Notes under the pieces: generated by a model
Told to the model about the DNA's origin: nothing
The model's database searches: none
What the model saw: only the letters and a program-made list of their open reading frames with translations
In this document: in pieces, positions 51,835-62,690 of the stretch
Layout of the letters: every line of letters starts with the position of its first letter
Position numbering within the stretch: the first letter of the stretch is position 1
NCBI GenBank assembly: GCA_949752795.1
Contig: OX457064.1
Span: 44,450,368-44,514,367 of the forward strand
Length of the DNA: 64,000 bases
DNA from: Hyperoodon ampullatus
Lineage: Eukaryota; Chordata; Mammalia; Artiodactyla; Ziphiidae
Direction of reading: 5' to 3'
Made by a program: the position numbers and the translations under genes

Positions 51835-52560
51835 TGGGGGGGAAGATGGCAGGATAGAAAGCGATAGAAATCTGAATCTCAACCTAGACAACAATTACAT
51901 TAGCAGAATCTGTCTGACTTATCTATTTTGGAACTCTGGAGTCTACTAAAGGCTTGCAACTTCCAGGGAAAGGCTGGCACAGGTAAATTACAGTTAATTT
52001 TGGTCAATTTCAGCTCTTAGTACAGTAGCAGCTACCTATCCCCCATCCTAAGCCACATGGCAGGCAGCTGTGCACATGTTCCTGCGGCAGCATGTCACAG
52101 CTTTCAGGAGCCAGGTTGGACAAAATGAACCCTGTCCTCCAAACACTGGGGATATGTGCTCTGATCACTAATTGCTGCTTCTCATCACGTGATGGCAGAC
52201 AAAAAGGTGGGTGACCCCTCCTATTATTCCAAACCCCACCCGTTGGTCCAAAGTGACTTCCAGGACTTAGCAGACTGGTACCCTTTACCCCCCCACCTTC
52301 ATTTTTCTTTTTCCCCTTTTGGGAACCAGACATTAAAGACTAGGACCTTCCAAAGAAAATGCATATATGGGAAAAAATTTTAAATGACCACACTTGCCCA
52401 GGGAAAGGCTCAGAAAAGACATGAGAAAACCGTAAGTTTACACTTCAGGCTGTTACCCAGAACAAAGACAGCCCGCTACAATAAAAAGAAACAAGCAAAA
52501 AAATAAATAACAAAACACAGCAAGCCCTGCGGATGGAGGAGAACCTCATTTCCAGGAAAA
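51835..52560 (+). mobile_element. Older L1 5' region remnant
   Basis: Begins 'gaagatggcaggatagaaag', then 'tctggagtctactaaaggct', 'gccacatggcaggcagctgt' and 'caaagtgacttccaggactt', which I recognise as an older L1 subfamily 5' UTR-type sequence. No long open frame remains. The right limit is uncertain. Confidence 0.5.
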
Positions 52561-52921
52561 TGGACATCTCATTTCCATTATTTCCATTGTTTCCCCTCTG
52601 TTTCTCATTTTGTAACTATAATCTTTGTCAGTACATTCTCCAACTTCTCATGCTCATTCTCACCCCCACCAAAAGTAATACATTTAGGTGACAAAGAAAC
52701 TTGCTTTAGAGCACTCAGATAATAGAAATGTTATGCTCTGAAAACCACAAAACACTGAACTCAGAAAAATCTAAACAAAATGTAACTGCCAAAGCAGAAC
52801 TTTATCTATTCCTATTTCAAGACAACTGCCACATGATACTTGCAGTACAAAAAGCCAACACAGATGAAAACACTACCTGCAACTCTTTCAGCAATCTTTT
52901 AAACTCTATAGTCCTCATCTT

Positions 52922-53268
52922 TTTTTTTTTTTTTGGTTTTTTTGACATGGACCATTTCTAAAGTCTTTATTGAATTTGTTACAATATTGTTTCTGGGGGG
53001 GGTTTGTTTTTTGTTTTTTTGACATGGACCATTTCTAAAGTCTTTATTGAATTTGTTACAATATTGTTTCTGGGGGGGGTTTGTTTTTTGTTTTTTTGAC
53101 ATGGACCATTTCTAAAGTCTTTATTGAATTTGTTACAATATTGTTTCTGTTTTTTGTTTTGGTTTTTTGGCCACAAGGTATATAGGATCTTAGCTCCCTG
53201 ACCAGGGATCGAACCCGCCCCTGCATTGGAAGGTGAAGTCTTAACCACTAGACTGCCAGGGAAGTCCC
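52922..53268 (-). mobile_element. tRNA-derived SINE with internal 77-bp tandem repeats
   Basis: Minus-strand SINE ending 'ctgccagggaagtccc', with 'ttggccacaaggtatatagg' in the middle. Target-site duplication tatagtcctcatctt at 52907-52921 against tatagtcctaatctt at 53269-53283. Its 3' half, normally single copy as in the sister element at 60680, is present three times. Confidence 0.9.
52944..53150 (+). repeat. Tandem repeat, 77-bp unit, 2.7 copies
   Basis: Units start at 52944, 53021 and 53098 with gacatggaccatttctaaag. The first two units look identical, including the g-run and T-rich spacer. The third runs into the rest of the SINE. Confidence 0.95.
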
Positions 53269-53940
53269 TATAGTCCTAATCTTATAAATAGCCTTTAAGA
53301 TATGAAAAAGCATCTCTGCTACATTAACCGGTACACAAGATGCTAAGAAATAATAACTGAGGATAAAGCCATGGCCTGTCCAATTCCATGGAATTACATA
53401 TATTTGGGGTAAAGTCATAATTATCTTTCATAATATCAAAACACATACCTGGCTTCTTTTAGTAATCCACTAAAAAATAAATTAATTAAAAAAATAGAAA
53501 AAAAAAACAATCCACTAAGCTGCTATTATCTATGAATTAAGCTAAACTCACCTTAATCCTGTATATTTTTACTTAATATATTCTATTAGGGAAGAGAATC
53601 TATAAAATCTATAATTCCTATGCATAGTACTAAAGATAACCTTAAGTAATCAAAAAATTCCATTAATTAAAAATGGATTTTTAAAGTATAAATAATGAAA
53701 ATTCAGGTAAGGAATTTATGCCAAAGCACTACCTTCATACTGAAATACTAAGAGATTTTCCTCAATTTGCTGTACCTTCTTGATCCCCAGCACCCTACAC
53801 TACAACTTATGTTCAGAATAATTACGTAAGGAGGTTTTTAAAATCTTAATTACTAAAGAAAAATAATTTTTATTGTATAATGCTAAAACAAGGAAGAATA
53901 CTAATTTAATCTATAGAAAATTTAATTTGCATAAGGCAAA

Positions 53941-54080
53941 GACTTTATGAATTTTTAAACATAATAAATCCAGTAACACTGTATTTCCCAAATATTATAA
54001 ATAATTTATGATTTACTTTTTTTCCTTTATAAATTACCTCTTCCGGTCTTCAAAGATTTCACACCATAGTTTTTTTTTTT
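53941..54080 (+). repeat. Direct repeat, copy 1
   Basis: ttatgaatttttaaac through cttcaaagatttcacacca and a T-run. About nine in ten bases match the copy at 55181-55315. Confidence 0.9.
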
Positions 54081-54149
54081 CTTATTTCTAAGCCTTTTCC
54101 CATGCTTTCCCCACTTTTTAGAGGGAAATCTTCAAAGGTGCCTATAGAA

Positions 54150-55018
54150 AACTACATCAGGGAAATACAAATCAAAACTACAATGAGATATCACCTCAAA
54201 CCTGTTAGAATGACTGTCATAAAAAAGACAAGGGATAACAAGTGCTGCTGAGGATATGGAAAAAAGGGAAACCTCATGCACTGTTGGGAATGTAAACTGG
54301 TACAGCCACTCTGAAAAGCAGTGTGGAGATTCCTCAAAAAATTAAAAATGGAACTATCGTATGAGCAATTCCACTTCTGGGTATTTATCCAAAGCAAATG
54401 AAATCACTATCTTGAAAAGATATCTGCACTCCCATGTTCACTGCATCATTATTTACATTAGCCAAGGCATGGAAACAACCTGTGTCCATCAACAGATAAA
54501 CGGATAAAGAAAATGTGGTCTATATATACAATAGAGTATTATTCAGCCATAATAAAGAAGAAAATCCTGGCATTTGCAACAACATGGATGGACCTTGAGG
54601 ACATTATGTTAAATGAAATAAGTCAAAGGCAAATACTGTATAATCTCACTTATATGTGAAATATTAAAAACAAAAACAAACTCACAGAGAATGGACAGGT
54701 GGTTGCCAGAGGCAAGTGGAGGGGGTGGGCAAAATGGGTAAAGGTGGGCAAAAGGGACAGACTTCCAGTTACAAAATAAATAAGTCCTGAGATGTAATGT
54801 ACAGCACGGTGACTACAGTTAATAATACTACACTGTATGTTTGAAAGTTGCTAAGAAAGTAGATCTTAAAAGTTCTCATCACAAGAAAAAAAAATTTGGT
54901 GATGGATGTCAACTAAACTTATTGTGGTAATTACTTCACAATATATCTATATCAAATCATTATGCTGTACACCTAAAACTAATAAAATGTTAAATGTCAA
55001 TTATATCTCAATTTAAAA
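54150..55018 (+). mobile_element. Old L1 3'-end fragment
   Basis: ORF2 C-terminal remnants ('caatgagatatcacctcaaa', 'cagtgtggagattcctcaaa', 'gaaaatgtggtctatatat') and a 3' UTR ending 'ctgtacacctaaaactaata' before an A-tail. Frameshifted throughout. Confidence 0.88.
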
Positions 55019-55180
55019 AAAAGAGTTAATGGGAGAAAGGGAAGACAAATTATGAAGACAAACATGGGAAAAAACTACTTGCAAAATCCTTCATAGAAAG
55101 GTTTGTGCTACATATTTTCTTTTTGTCTTAAAAGAATAAATAAAAGTATATCCAGAGAATAAAAGGATAAAAGAAAAAAC

Positions 55181-55315
55181 GATTTTATGAATTTTTAAAC
55201 GTAATAAATCTAGTAACGCTCTATTTCCCAAATATTATAAATACTTTATGATTTATTTTTTTCCTTTACAAATTACCTCTTTCAGTCTTCAAAGATTTCA
55301 CACCACAGTTTTTTT
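55181..55315 (+). repeat. Direct repeat, copy 2
   Basis: Second copy of the 53941-54080 unit, followed directly by 26 bases of L1 sequence (55317-55342) that also occur at 54583-54608. Confidence 0.9.
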
Positions 55316-58300
55316 CATGGATGGACCTTGAGGACATTATGCTGAGTAATATTTTTTAAGTAATATTACTCAATTCTGTCAAGTAATACTCTTCATAATA
55401 TTCTTTCAATAATTAGAAAACGCAAGACAAATTCTGATCAGATGGGTGGTGGAAACATAAGATTAGTACCCCAAAATTAAAATAAGTATTTACTATTTGA
55501 ACTACTCTAACGAATCAAACCCTTACTATTTATTTATACCTTACCAGGCTTGTCTTAGAAAGAATGTAAGGTAGTGCTCAAAATTATATATTTAAAAAAA
55601 CAAAACAAGATAACATAAACTAAAAGTGAAACAAAATACATCTCAAACACTGGGAGTAAGTACAAACAAAACAGAGCCTAGATTACACCTTTACTAGTCC
55701 CTCTACCCCCTGCCAAATGCCTCACCCACCTAATATTCTTCTTCATCTGATTTGCCCACCTCTAATCTAACCTAAGAAGTCCTTGGGTCTTCCCCTCTCC
55801 TCCTCCTGGTCAGCTCAGCATTACTGGAGAAAAATCAATTAATCACACTTACTAAACAAATTCACTGAACATTCTTGCTATATAGCTTCAGCAAGTCAGT
55901 TATCTCTGATTTTTTTTTTCCCACAGTACCTGGTGCAAACTATTTCCTCTCTTCTCAAGCCCCTATTATCATCCCAGGTCCTTTCCCTCTCAACAGACTA
56001 CTTCTATTTCACTGAAAAGTCTATCTAACATGCACTCACTCAAGTTCCCTATTCTCCACCAATAAATTACTTCTGTAGCTTTAACCATCTCTTCTTTCCT
56101 GTCACATGTCTTAACTCAGTCCAGCATAGCGCTGTGAACTATTGTGGAATGGACCAAACAGAAAGCATCCAGATCTAGAACTAGTGTCTTCAGGAAAGCA
56201 GTGCTGATATTGGAAGAAAGACCTAGATAGAATAGTCCAGCTTAGACTGGACTATTTGCTTAGAATAGTTGACTGGACTATTGACTGGATTAGTTGCTTA
56301 GAATAGTCTATCAAGAAGAATATGGTATTTGAGAAGTAAAGCAACATACTGCATAGTAATTCTAGCTGGCAGCAAACATAAGGGGGATATAGCAGTAAGG
56401 GTGTTAACACAGGCTTGTATAGCATAAAGACAGCAAGAGCAGAAACTGGTGACATCAGAAATGTATACCAGTGGGCTCTGTAGAAATTTAAGCCCCAAAC
56501 TAGGGTTTAGTCATGAAATAAGGATCCAGTAACAGGACCTCTTTCCCTAAGTAAAAGACTGAAAACTAAGGTAGAGATTAAAGCAGAAATTAGGCAACGG
56601 TGTGATGGTAAATATGGGCAAAAATCCTAATTTGTAGCTTTTGCCAATTTCTGTGGTAGGAATACTCCTACCTGTGGTCAATTTCAAGCTATCATGCACA
56701 GAATGGGGAAAAGATGTAGTAGCACACCATTACACAGTTTTTCTAACATATATATACAATAGATTTAAATAAACTAAAAAGCATAGTTAATGGTAAAGTA
56801 TGTAGGAGGTGAAGTGTTTTTTTAGTATTTATTATTTTTAATATAATTTCAAAAATAAACTGGAAATGTTAAAAAGCAAAAAGTAAAAACTGCCTCCCAC
56901 ATTTGAGAGCACTGAAGAAAAAATATTCTCCAAAAATTATTCCAAAAGTAATACATCCAATTAATTGCTAAGCAAAGCTAAGTTGATTTTAGAGGCCAAA
57001 GGAAATTTGATCACTAGAAGCTACAAGATAGTGAAGACTTCACTTTGCTGCAATATTAGCTTCTACTTTTACTTTAAGACATTGCAACTAATGCATAGAA
57101 CCCTAAGTAATTTAGGTTCTCTGGGGGGAGCTTTCACTAAAACATCCTAGGCTATGCACTTTCATCTAATATTGTTCCAGAAACTCTTACACACTGGAAA
57201 ACAAAGCTCTGCAAGCACAGTGGGATTAGACAAATTAATAACCTCATTTAAGAAGAGAAATGCATATCTACACTTCCAAGATCATGACAAAGCTTCCTGG
57301 CCCTGGAGACTACCAAACTGGCTTTCAATTTAGAAACCCACATAGGATGTTTATTAACACTGCTGGCATTCTAATAAGTGACAGCAAGTTTCCCTTAAAT
57401 TCTGGTTTCAAAAGCACACACATATCAAAAGTAATACATTCCACTATATTTGAAAAAGAGTTGATCAGTATGACTGGCTCAAGACAAACTGATAAAAGAA
57501 CACTATGAAAAATCAATCATGTGAAAATGGTGAAAGAATGTGTGAGCTTCTTAATAAAATGAACAGAGGTAGGTTTATGAAATAAAACAATGAGGTCAGA
57601 AAACTTGCTTTAATGTGTTTGAAGAATACACACCTTTTTGTACAGATTACCATTTAAAACTCTGGGGTCCAGTCTTTTCTAAAACTAGAATTTGTATAAA
57701 GTTTGTATAAAAAGAATAGTCATGTTCATTCCAAAGCTTTCTGTGGCCTATATTCTTCCTGTATGGAATCAATCTATTAGAATTTGCACATCTGTCTCTT
57801 CCTTGGACTAAAATTAAGAATAAAACTTATAAATATCATAAGCTTTTATCAAACATCTGTAGTGATTCAACATGCCTAAGTTAATGAAAAAAATAATTCA
57901 GAAACATATGTCAAATGTTTCTAGATTTGCAAAGAATGGCTGAACTTAAATATACAACTAGCACAAGTGACATGTACCAGAAGTAAAGCCTTCGGTGACA
58001 CTAATTTAGAAATAAAATACTAAATTACAAATAAAAGCATGAATATGGAGGCAAATTCTTGATAAATTCATTCAATTTCAAAACAAAATTAAAGCATCTA
58101 AAAAAATTTATAATAAAGAGAATTATAAGCAGAATTCATCCTTTAAGAAACCATTGCTAAGATACCAAAATAGCCTCAATTCATTTATCAAAAAACTGCT
58201 ACATCTTTATTCATATAATGCTATAATAAATATTTATGTCTGAAATGTTCTCACCACAAAAAAATGGTAACTATGTGAGGTGATGACTATGCTAATTAGC

Positions 58301-58381
58301 TTGATTGTGGTGATTATTTCATAAGGTATACATATATATATCAAATCATTAAGTTGTAAACCTTAAAACTACACAATTTTT

Positions 58382-59775
58382 TTAACATCTTTATTGGAAT
58401 ATAATTGCTTTACAATGGTATGTTAGTTTCTGCTTTATAACAAAGTGAATCAGTTATATATATACATATGTTCCCATATCTCTTCCCTCTTGCGTCTCCC
58501 TCCCTGCCACCCTTCCCATCCCACCCCTCTAGGTGGTCACAAGGCACCAAGCTGATCTCCCTGTGCTATGCGGCTCCTTCCCACTAGCTATCTATTTTAC
58601 GTTTGGTAGTGTATATATGTCCATGCCACTCTCTCACTTTGTCCCAGCTTACCCCTCCCCCTCCCCATATCCTCAAGTCTATTCTCTAGTAGGTCTGCAT
58701 CTATATTCCCATCTTGTCCCTAGGTTCTTCATGACCATTTTTTTTTTAGATTCCACATATATGTGTTAGCATACAGTATTTGTTTTTCTCTTTCTGACTT
58801 ACTTCACTCTGTATCACAGACTCTAGGTCCATCCACCTCACTACAAATAACTCAATTTCGTTTCTTTTTATGGCTGAGTAATCTCCCATTGTATATATGT
58901 GCCACATCTTCTTTATCCATTCATCTGTTGATGGACACTTAGGTTGCTTCCATGTCCTGGCTATTGTAAAAAGAGCTGCAATGAACATTGTGGTGCATGA
59001 CTCTTTTTGAATTATGGTTTTCTCAGGATATATACCCAGTAGTGGGATTGCTGGGTCATATGGTAGTTCTATTTTTAGTTTTCTAAGGAACCTCCATACT
59101 GTTCTCCATAGTGGCTGTACCAATTCACATTCCCACCAACAGGGCAAGAGGGTCCCCTTTTCTCCACACCCTCTCCAGCATTTATTGTTTCTAGATTTTT
59201 TGATGATGGCCATTCTGACCGGTGTGAGATGATATCTCATTGTAGCTTTCATTTGCATTTCTCTAATGATTAATGATGTTGAGCATTCTTTTTTTTTTTT
59301 TTTTTTTTTTTTGCGTTACACAGGCCTCTCACTGTTGTGGCCTCTCCCGTTGCGGAGCACAGGCTCCGGACGCGCAGGGTCAGCGGCCATGGCTCACGGG
59401 CCCAGCCGCTCCGCGGCATGTGGGATCTTCCCGGACCGGGGGACGAACCCGTGTCCCCTGCATCGGCAGGCGGACTCTCAACCACTGCGCCACCAGGGAA
59501 GCCCGTTGAGCATTCTTTCATGTGTTTGTTGGCAATCTCTATATCTTCTTTGGAGAAATGTCTGTTTAGGTCTTCTGCCCATTTTTTGATTGGGTTCTTT
59601 GTTTTTTTGATATTGAGCTGCATGAGCTGCTTGTATATTTTGGAGATTAATCCTTTGTCAATTGATTCATTTGCAAATGTTTTCTCCATTCTGAGGGTTG
59701 TCTTTTGGTCTTGTTTATGGTCTCCTTTGCTGTGCAAAAGCTTTTAAGTTTCATTAGGTCCCATTTGTTTATTTT
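58382..59775 (-). mobile_element. 5'-truncated L1 with nested SINE
   Basis: Minus-strand L1 3' end: 'tctttattggaatataattg' at the 3' UTR end, ORF2 C-terminus (58746-59258 reads as a nearly intact ORF2 tail with [12 protein letters not shown]), then further ORF2 up to the truncation at 59775. 18-bp target-site duplication taaaactacacaattttt at 58364-58381 and 59776-59793. It resembles the full-length L1 closely, so it is fairly young. It is split by the SINE at 59292-59504. Confidence 0.95.
59292..59504 (-). mobile_element. Young CHR SINE nested in L1
   Basis: Poly(T), gcgttacacaggcctctcac to gggaagccc. 14-bp target-site duplication gttgagcattcttt at 59278-59291 and 59505-59518. Confidence 0.97.
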
Positions 59776-59951
59776 TAAAACTACACAATTTTTAACTGTC
59801 AATTATATTTCAATAAAATTGGAAAAAATTATAAAAATATCAATTAAAAACTTACTGAAAACTTTATATGAAGCAATATGATATAACACTTACACTGTTG
59901 AAACTAAGAGCAAAGCAGTTCTGACATCTAAATCCTCTCCATTTTACTTAC

Positions 59952-60083
59952 CAATAACTGTTTTTGGTCTTTCTTGGCATCCTTGTAAGAGGAGGGTCCA
60001 GACATCCAAGATGGTAATGGAGTTTACAGGTATCACACAATAAAAGAAGATGCTGATCATGGTTCTTCTTACAAATTCCACAA
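59952..60083 (-). CDS. PHF14: PHF14 internal exon (second PHD finger, first six zinc ligands)
   Basis: A 132-nt minus-strand exon that completes a split Ser codon and then encodes 43 residues beginning CGICKKNHDQHLLLLCDTCK and ending with NSY and a split Trp codon. The zinc-ligand pattern of a C4HC3 PHD finger is visible: CGIC supplies ligands 1-2, CDTC ligands 3-4, the second His of LHYH ligand 5, and the Cys of GC (before LDPPL) ligand 6. The last cysteine pair is in the next exon. The finger is expected to bind an H3 tail or support chromatin association; this is inferred from the family. Splice sites are ...ttcaaag at the acceptor and TTG followed by gtaagt at the donor, both canonical. 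No substitution breaks a ligand. Confidence 0.96.
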
Positions 60084-60679
60084 CTTTGAATAAAGGCAGC
60101 AAATAAAGGATTAGAATAATAATCATCATAGTGAACAGTTAACTTATAGCGTATTTTTAAAATTTCAAAATTTCACCATATTAACTTTTCTTTTATTGAA
60201 ATCAAATATTTTTTCATAACATGTCTTTTTATAATGTCAATAACTATTAGTTCTATATACTTTTGAGAATGTAGAAAAATAGCCTGGATCTAGTATAAAT
60301 TTAAATATTGCTGGTGTCATACTTTTCAGAAGGTCATATGTTAGATACTTATGTTAACGTTGTCTTTATCTTAATTTTAATTATCACTTTAAAACCCATT
60401 TAACATTAGACCAATTTTTTTCTAGAAACAAATTATTAAACAAAAAAATCTTTCAATTTTCTACGTCTCTAAAACTACAAAAGAAGTTACTTTACAAACA
60501 AAATTCTGTTTATTTTCTACCATTAATTATAAATCTTTCAAAGAAACTTCAACATGTAAATAAGCTACATATATAAGTCTCTTTACAGAATCAGACTTTG
60601 AGTCTTAAAAATATATCAATTGATTATTTATTATAAAGAATGGGAAGTTTTACTATTGTTGTTACTGTTATGTTACATT

Positions 60680-60898
60680 ATGTTATGTTATTTGTTTACT
60701 ATATGGACCATTTTTAAAGTCTTTATTGAATTTGTTACAATATTGCTTCCAGTTTTTTTTGTTTGTTTGTTTTGTTTTTATGTTTTGGTTTTTTGGCCAC
60801 GAGATATGTGGGATCTTAGCTCCCCAACAAGGGATCGAACCCACACCCTCTGTGCTGGAAGGCGAAGTCTTAACCACTGGACCACCAGGAAAGTCCCT
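60680..60898 (-). mobile_element. Older tRNA-derived SINE
   Basis: Same family as the element at 52922: 'ccatttttaaagtctttatt' once only, 'ttttggccacgagatatgtg', ending 'ccaccaggaaagtccc'. A 20-bp target-site duplication with one mismatch lies at 60660-60679 and 60899-60918. Confidence 0.92.
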
Positions 60899-61557
60899 GT
60901 TACTGTTATTTTACATTTTTGTTTGTTCTTAAGAAATCCAACTTTTCTTGTGCAGAAGGACAAGTTAACTACTCCTGACAGCACAAACATCATGACCTAA
61001 AAATCTAGGGTATATTTATATTAAGAATGTGAAGGTTGAGGAAAAAGTTTTTGAGAACCTAAAAGAGCCATATATATACAGAAACAGCAATGATGTTTGA
61101 ATTTTTAAATAATCCTAGAAAAAAAGATTACATACACACATATACAACAATGACAACAACGACCCGTACTGGGTCTCAAAGTTGCTCAGAGTAAAAATGG
61201 ACAATTACTTAAAGTATATTCTGAAATAAAAATGAACTGTAGTGATAAAAAGTCAGGAGCATAAGTGATATGCCTGATGGTTCCAAATGAAGCAATTTTA
61301 TTTGGAAAAGCTAGACTGAGAATGTGCTAGTCTTCATAAAGTACACTAAAACACTGGTGGGCTTCCACAGTTCAAGGAAGTTATCTGCTATTACCTATGG
61401 AAAGAGCCTCCAACCAAGAAGAGAAAATAATTATAGAGATTGATATTGTTGCTATTGCTGCTATTTCTGAGAAAGGAAGAGGTTGTGGGGAGAATATTTA
61501 TAAATTTACATAAGCATATATACTTGTGTATGTAAATAGATAGATTTGTGTATGTAC

Positions 61558-61568
61558 ACACACACACA
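61558..61568 (+). repeat. Short (CA)n
   Basis: cacacacacac next to a TATG-rich stretch. Confidence 0.75.
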
Positions 61569-62247
61569 AACATATACTAGCATCTTCTAGACTTTTCTCA
61601 ATATCATCAGTTACATGGAAAAAATAGTGAGATCCAAACCTACTGAAGTATGGAAAGAAGTCTTAATAACTATGTAAAATTGCTATAATGGTGAATACTG
61701 TAAAATACTGAGCCAAGAACAAAAATATTTGGGAGAATGAAATTATTATAACTGAGCCAAGAGAGAAAAAAATGTAGACAGATTCAAATCTAAAACTTAT
61801 CTTCATTATCCACCACTGTGCAAAGGCAGTAGTTCAAGCTATATTATAATACCCATCACTACCTAAAAACACATGTAAACCTCTAAAACTCATTCAAGTA
61901 AAATAAAATATAAATGTCCACTTATCTAACATATCATTTTAACTATTTAAGAAAATAATCATCTACATTATTTAAAGTCACTTTCCAATTCCCCAGAGGA
62001 CAGTTCATTTCCATGGAGCATATGCACACATAGCCCCAGTTACTTAAAGGATACAAAAAGTGATTTAGCTTGCTATTAAAAGAGGAGCAAAATCTATTCT
62101 ATCATCATTCAATCTGGAAAGCATATCTGATGGTTTTAATAAAATGAACTTCAAATGCATTTAACTTAAATTCCAATATAAACATAATTCATTCGCAAAT
62201 ATCTGACGCATCTTGTTACTAAAAAGTATTAGTTTAAAAACACACAA

Positions 62248-62551
62248 GGGCTTCCCTGGTGGCACAGTGGTTAAGAACCCGCCTGCCAATGCAGGGGACA
62301 TGGGTTCAAGCCCTGGTCAGGGAGGACCCCACATGCTGCAGAGCAGCTACGCCTGGGGACCACAACTACTGAGCCTGCGCTCTAGAGCCCGCGAGCCACA
62401 ACTACTGAGCCCGTGTGCCACAACTACTGAAGCCCACGCACCTAGAGCCCGTGCTCAACAAGAGAGGCCACCGCAATGAGAGGCCCATGCACAGCAGCCA
62501 AGACCCAATGCAGCCAAAAATAAATAATATTTTTAAAAATGAAAAAAAAAT
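62248..62551 (+). mobile_element. Older CHR SINE next to a PHF14 splice donor
   Basis: gggcttccctggtggcacag to 'gacccaatgcagcc' and an A-rich tail ending near 62551. A short acacaa motif flanks both sides, too short to be sure of the target-site duplication. It is antisense to PHF14. Confidence 0.92.
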
Positions 62552-62586
62552 ACACAATATTAATCTATCATAATTTCATTACTTGC

Positions 62587-62690
62587 CTATAAAGTACTGC
62601 AGGAAGAGTAGATGTCTTTTGTGTGCCTCCTTCTTTTTTACTTGGTTTTCTCTCCTTGGGTGCTCGCAAAATTGCCGGTATGTTCAACTT
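62587..62690 (-). CDS. PHF14: PHF14 internal exon (linker before second PHD finger)
   Basis: This 104-nt exon reads open on the minus strand from phase 0 and encodes 34 residues starting KLNIPAILRAPKERKPSKKE and ending LPAVLY, plus two bases of a split serine codon. I recognise this as the PHF14 segment just before its second classical PHD finger. It is lysine-rich and probably unstructured, with no zinc ligands. The acceptor is ...caatag at 62691-62692. The donor side reads ATAG followed by GCAAGT, so the intron starts with GC rather than GT; the bases around it match the usual GC-donor consensus. The split codon AG+T joins exactly to the next exon at 60083. PHF14 is a nuclear, chromatin-associated PHD protein that reads histone H3 tails and represses transcription (family knowledge). 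A CHR SINE ends about 40 bp past the donor. Confidence 0.93.

Larger units (their letters stand above)
50873..59951 (-). other. PHF14 intron (9,079 bp)
   Basis: Canonical GT-AG intron. Repeats identified are listed separately: a SINE at 51467-51810, an older L1 5' region from about 51835, a SINE with internal 77-bp repeats at 52922-53268, an L1 3' piece at about 54150-55018 flanked by a direct repeat, and an L1 piece with nested SINE at 58382-59775. Between 55350 and 58360 I see only AT-rich unique-looking sequence with no supported feature. Confidence 0.8.
60084..62586 (-). other. PHF14 GC-AG intron (2,503 bp)
   Basis: Intron between the linker exon and the PHD exon. It starts with GCAAGT on the minus strand and ends ...ttcaaag. 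It holds one older plus-strand CHR SINE near the donor (62248-62551), one older minus-strand SINE (60680-60898), and a short CA run near 61558-61568. The rest is AT-rich with no recognised element. Confidence 0.85.

Noticed and set aside
52944..53150. CRISPR-like array of repeats
   Set aside because: The units are contiguous with no unique spacers and lie inside a mammalian SINE.
52899..53248. Repetitive 67- and 89-aa open frames with repeated NKFNKD motifs
   Set aside because: Produced by the 77-bp tandem repeat within a SINE, not a protein-coding repeat gene.
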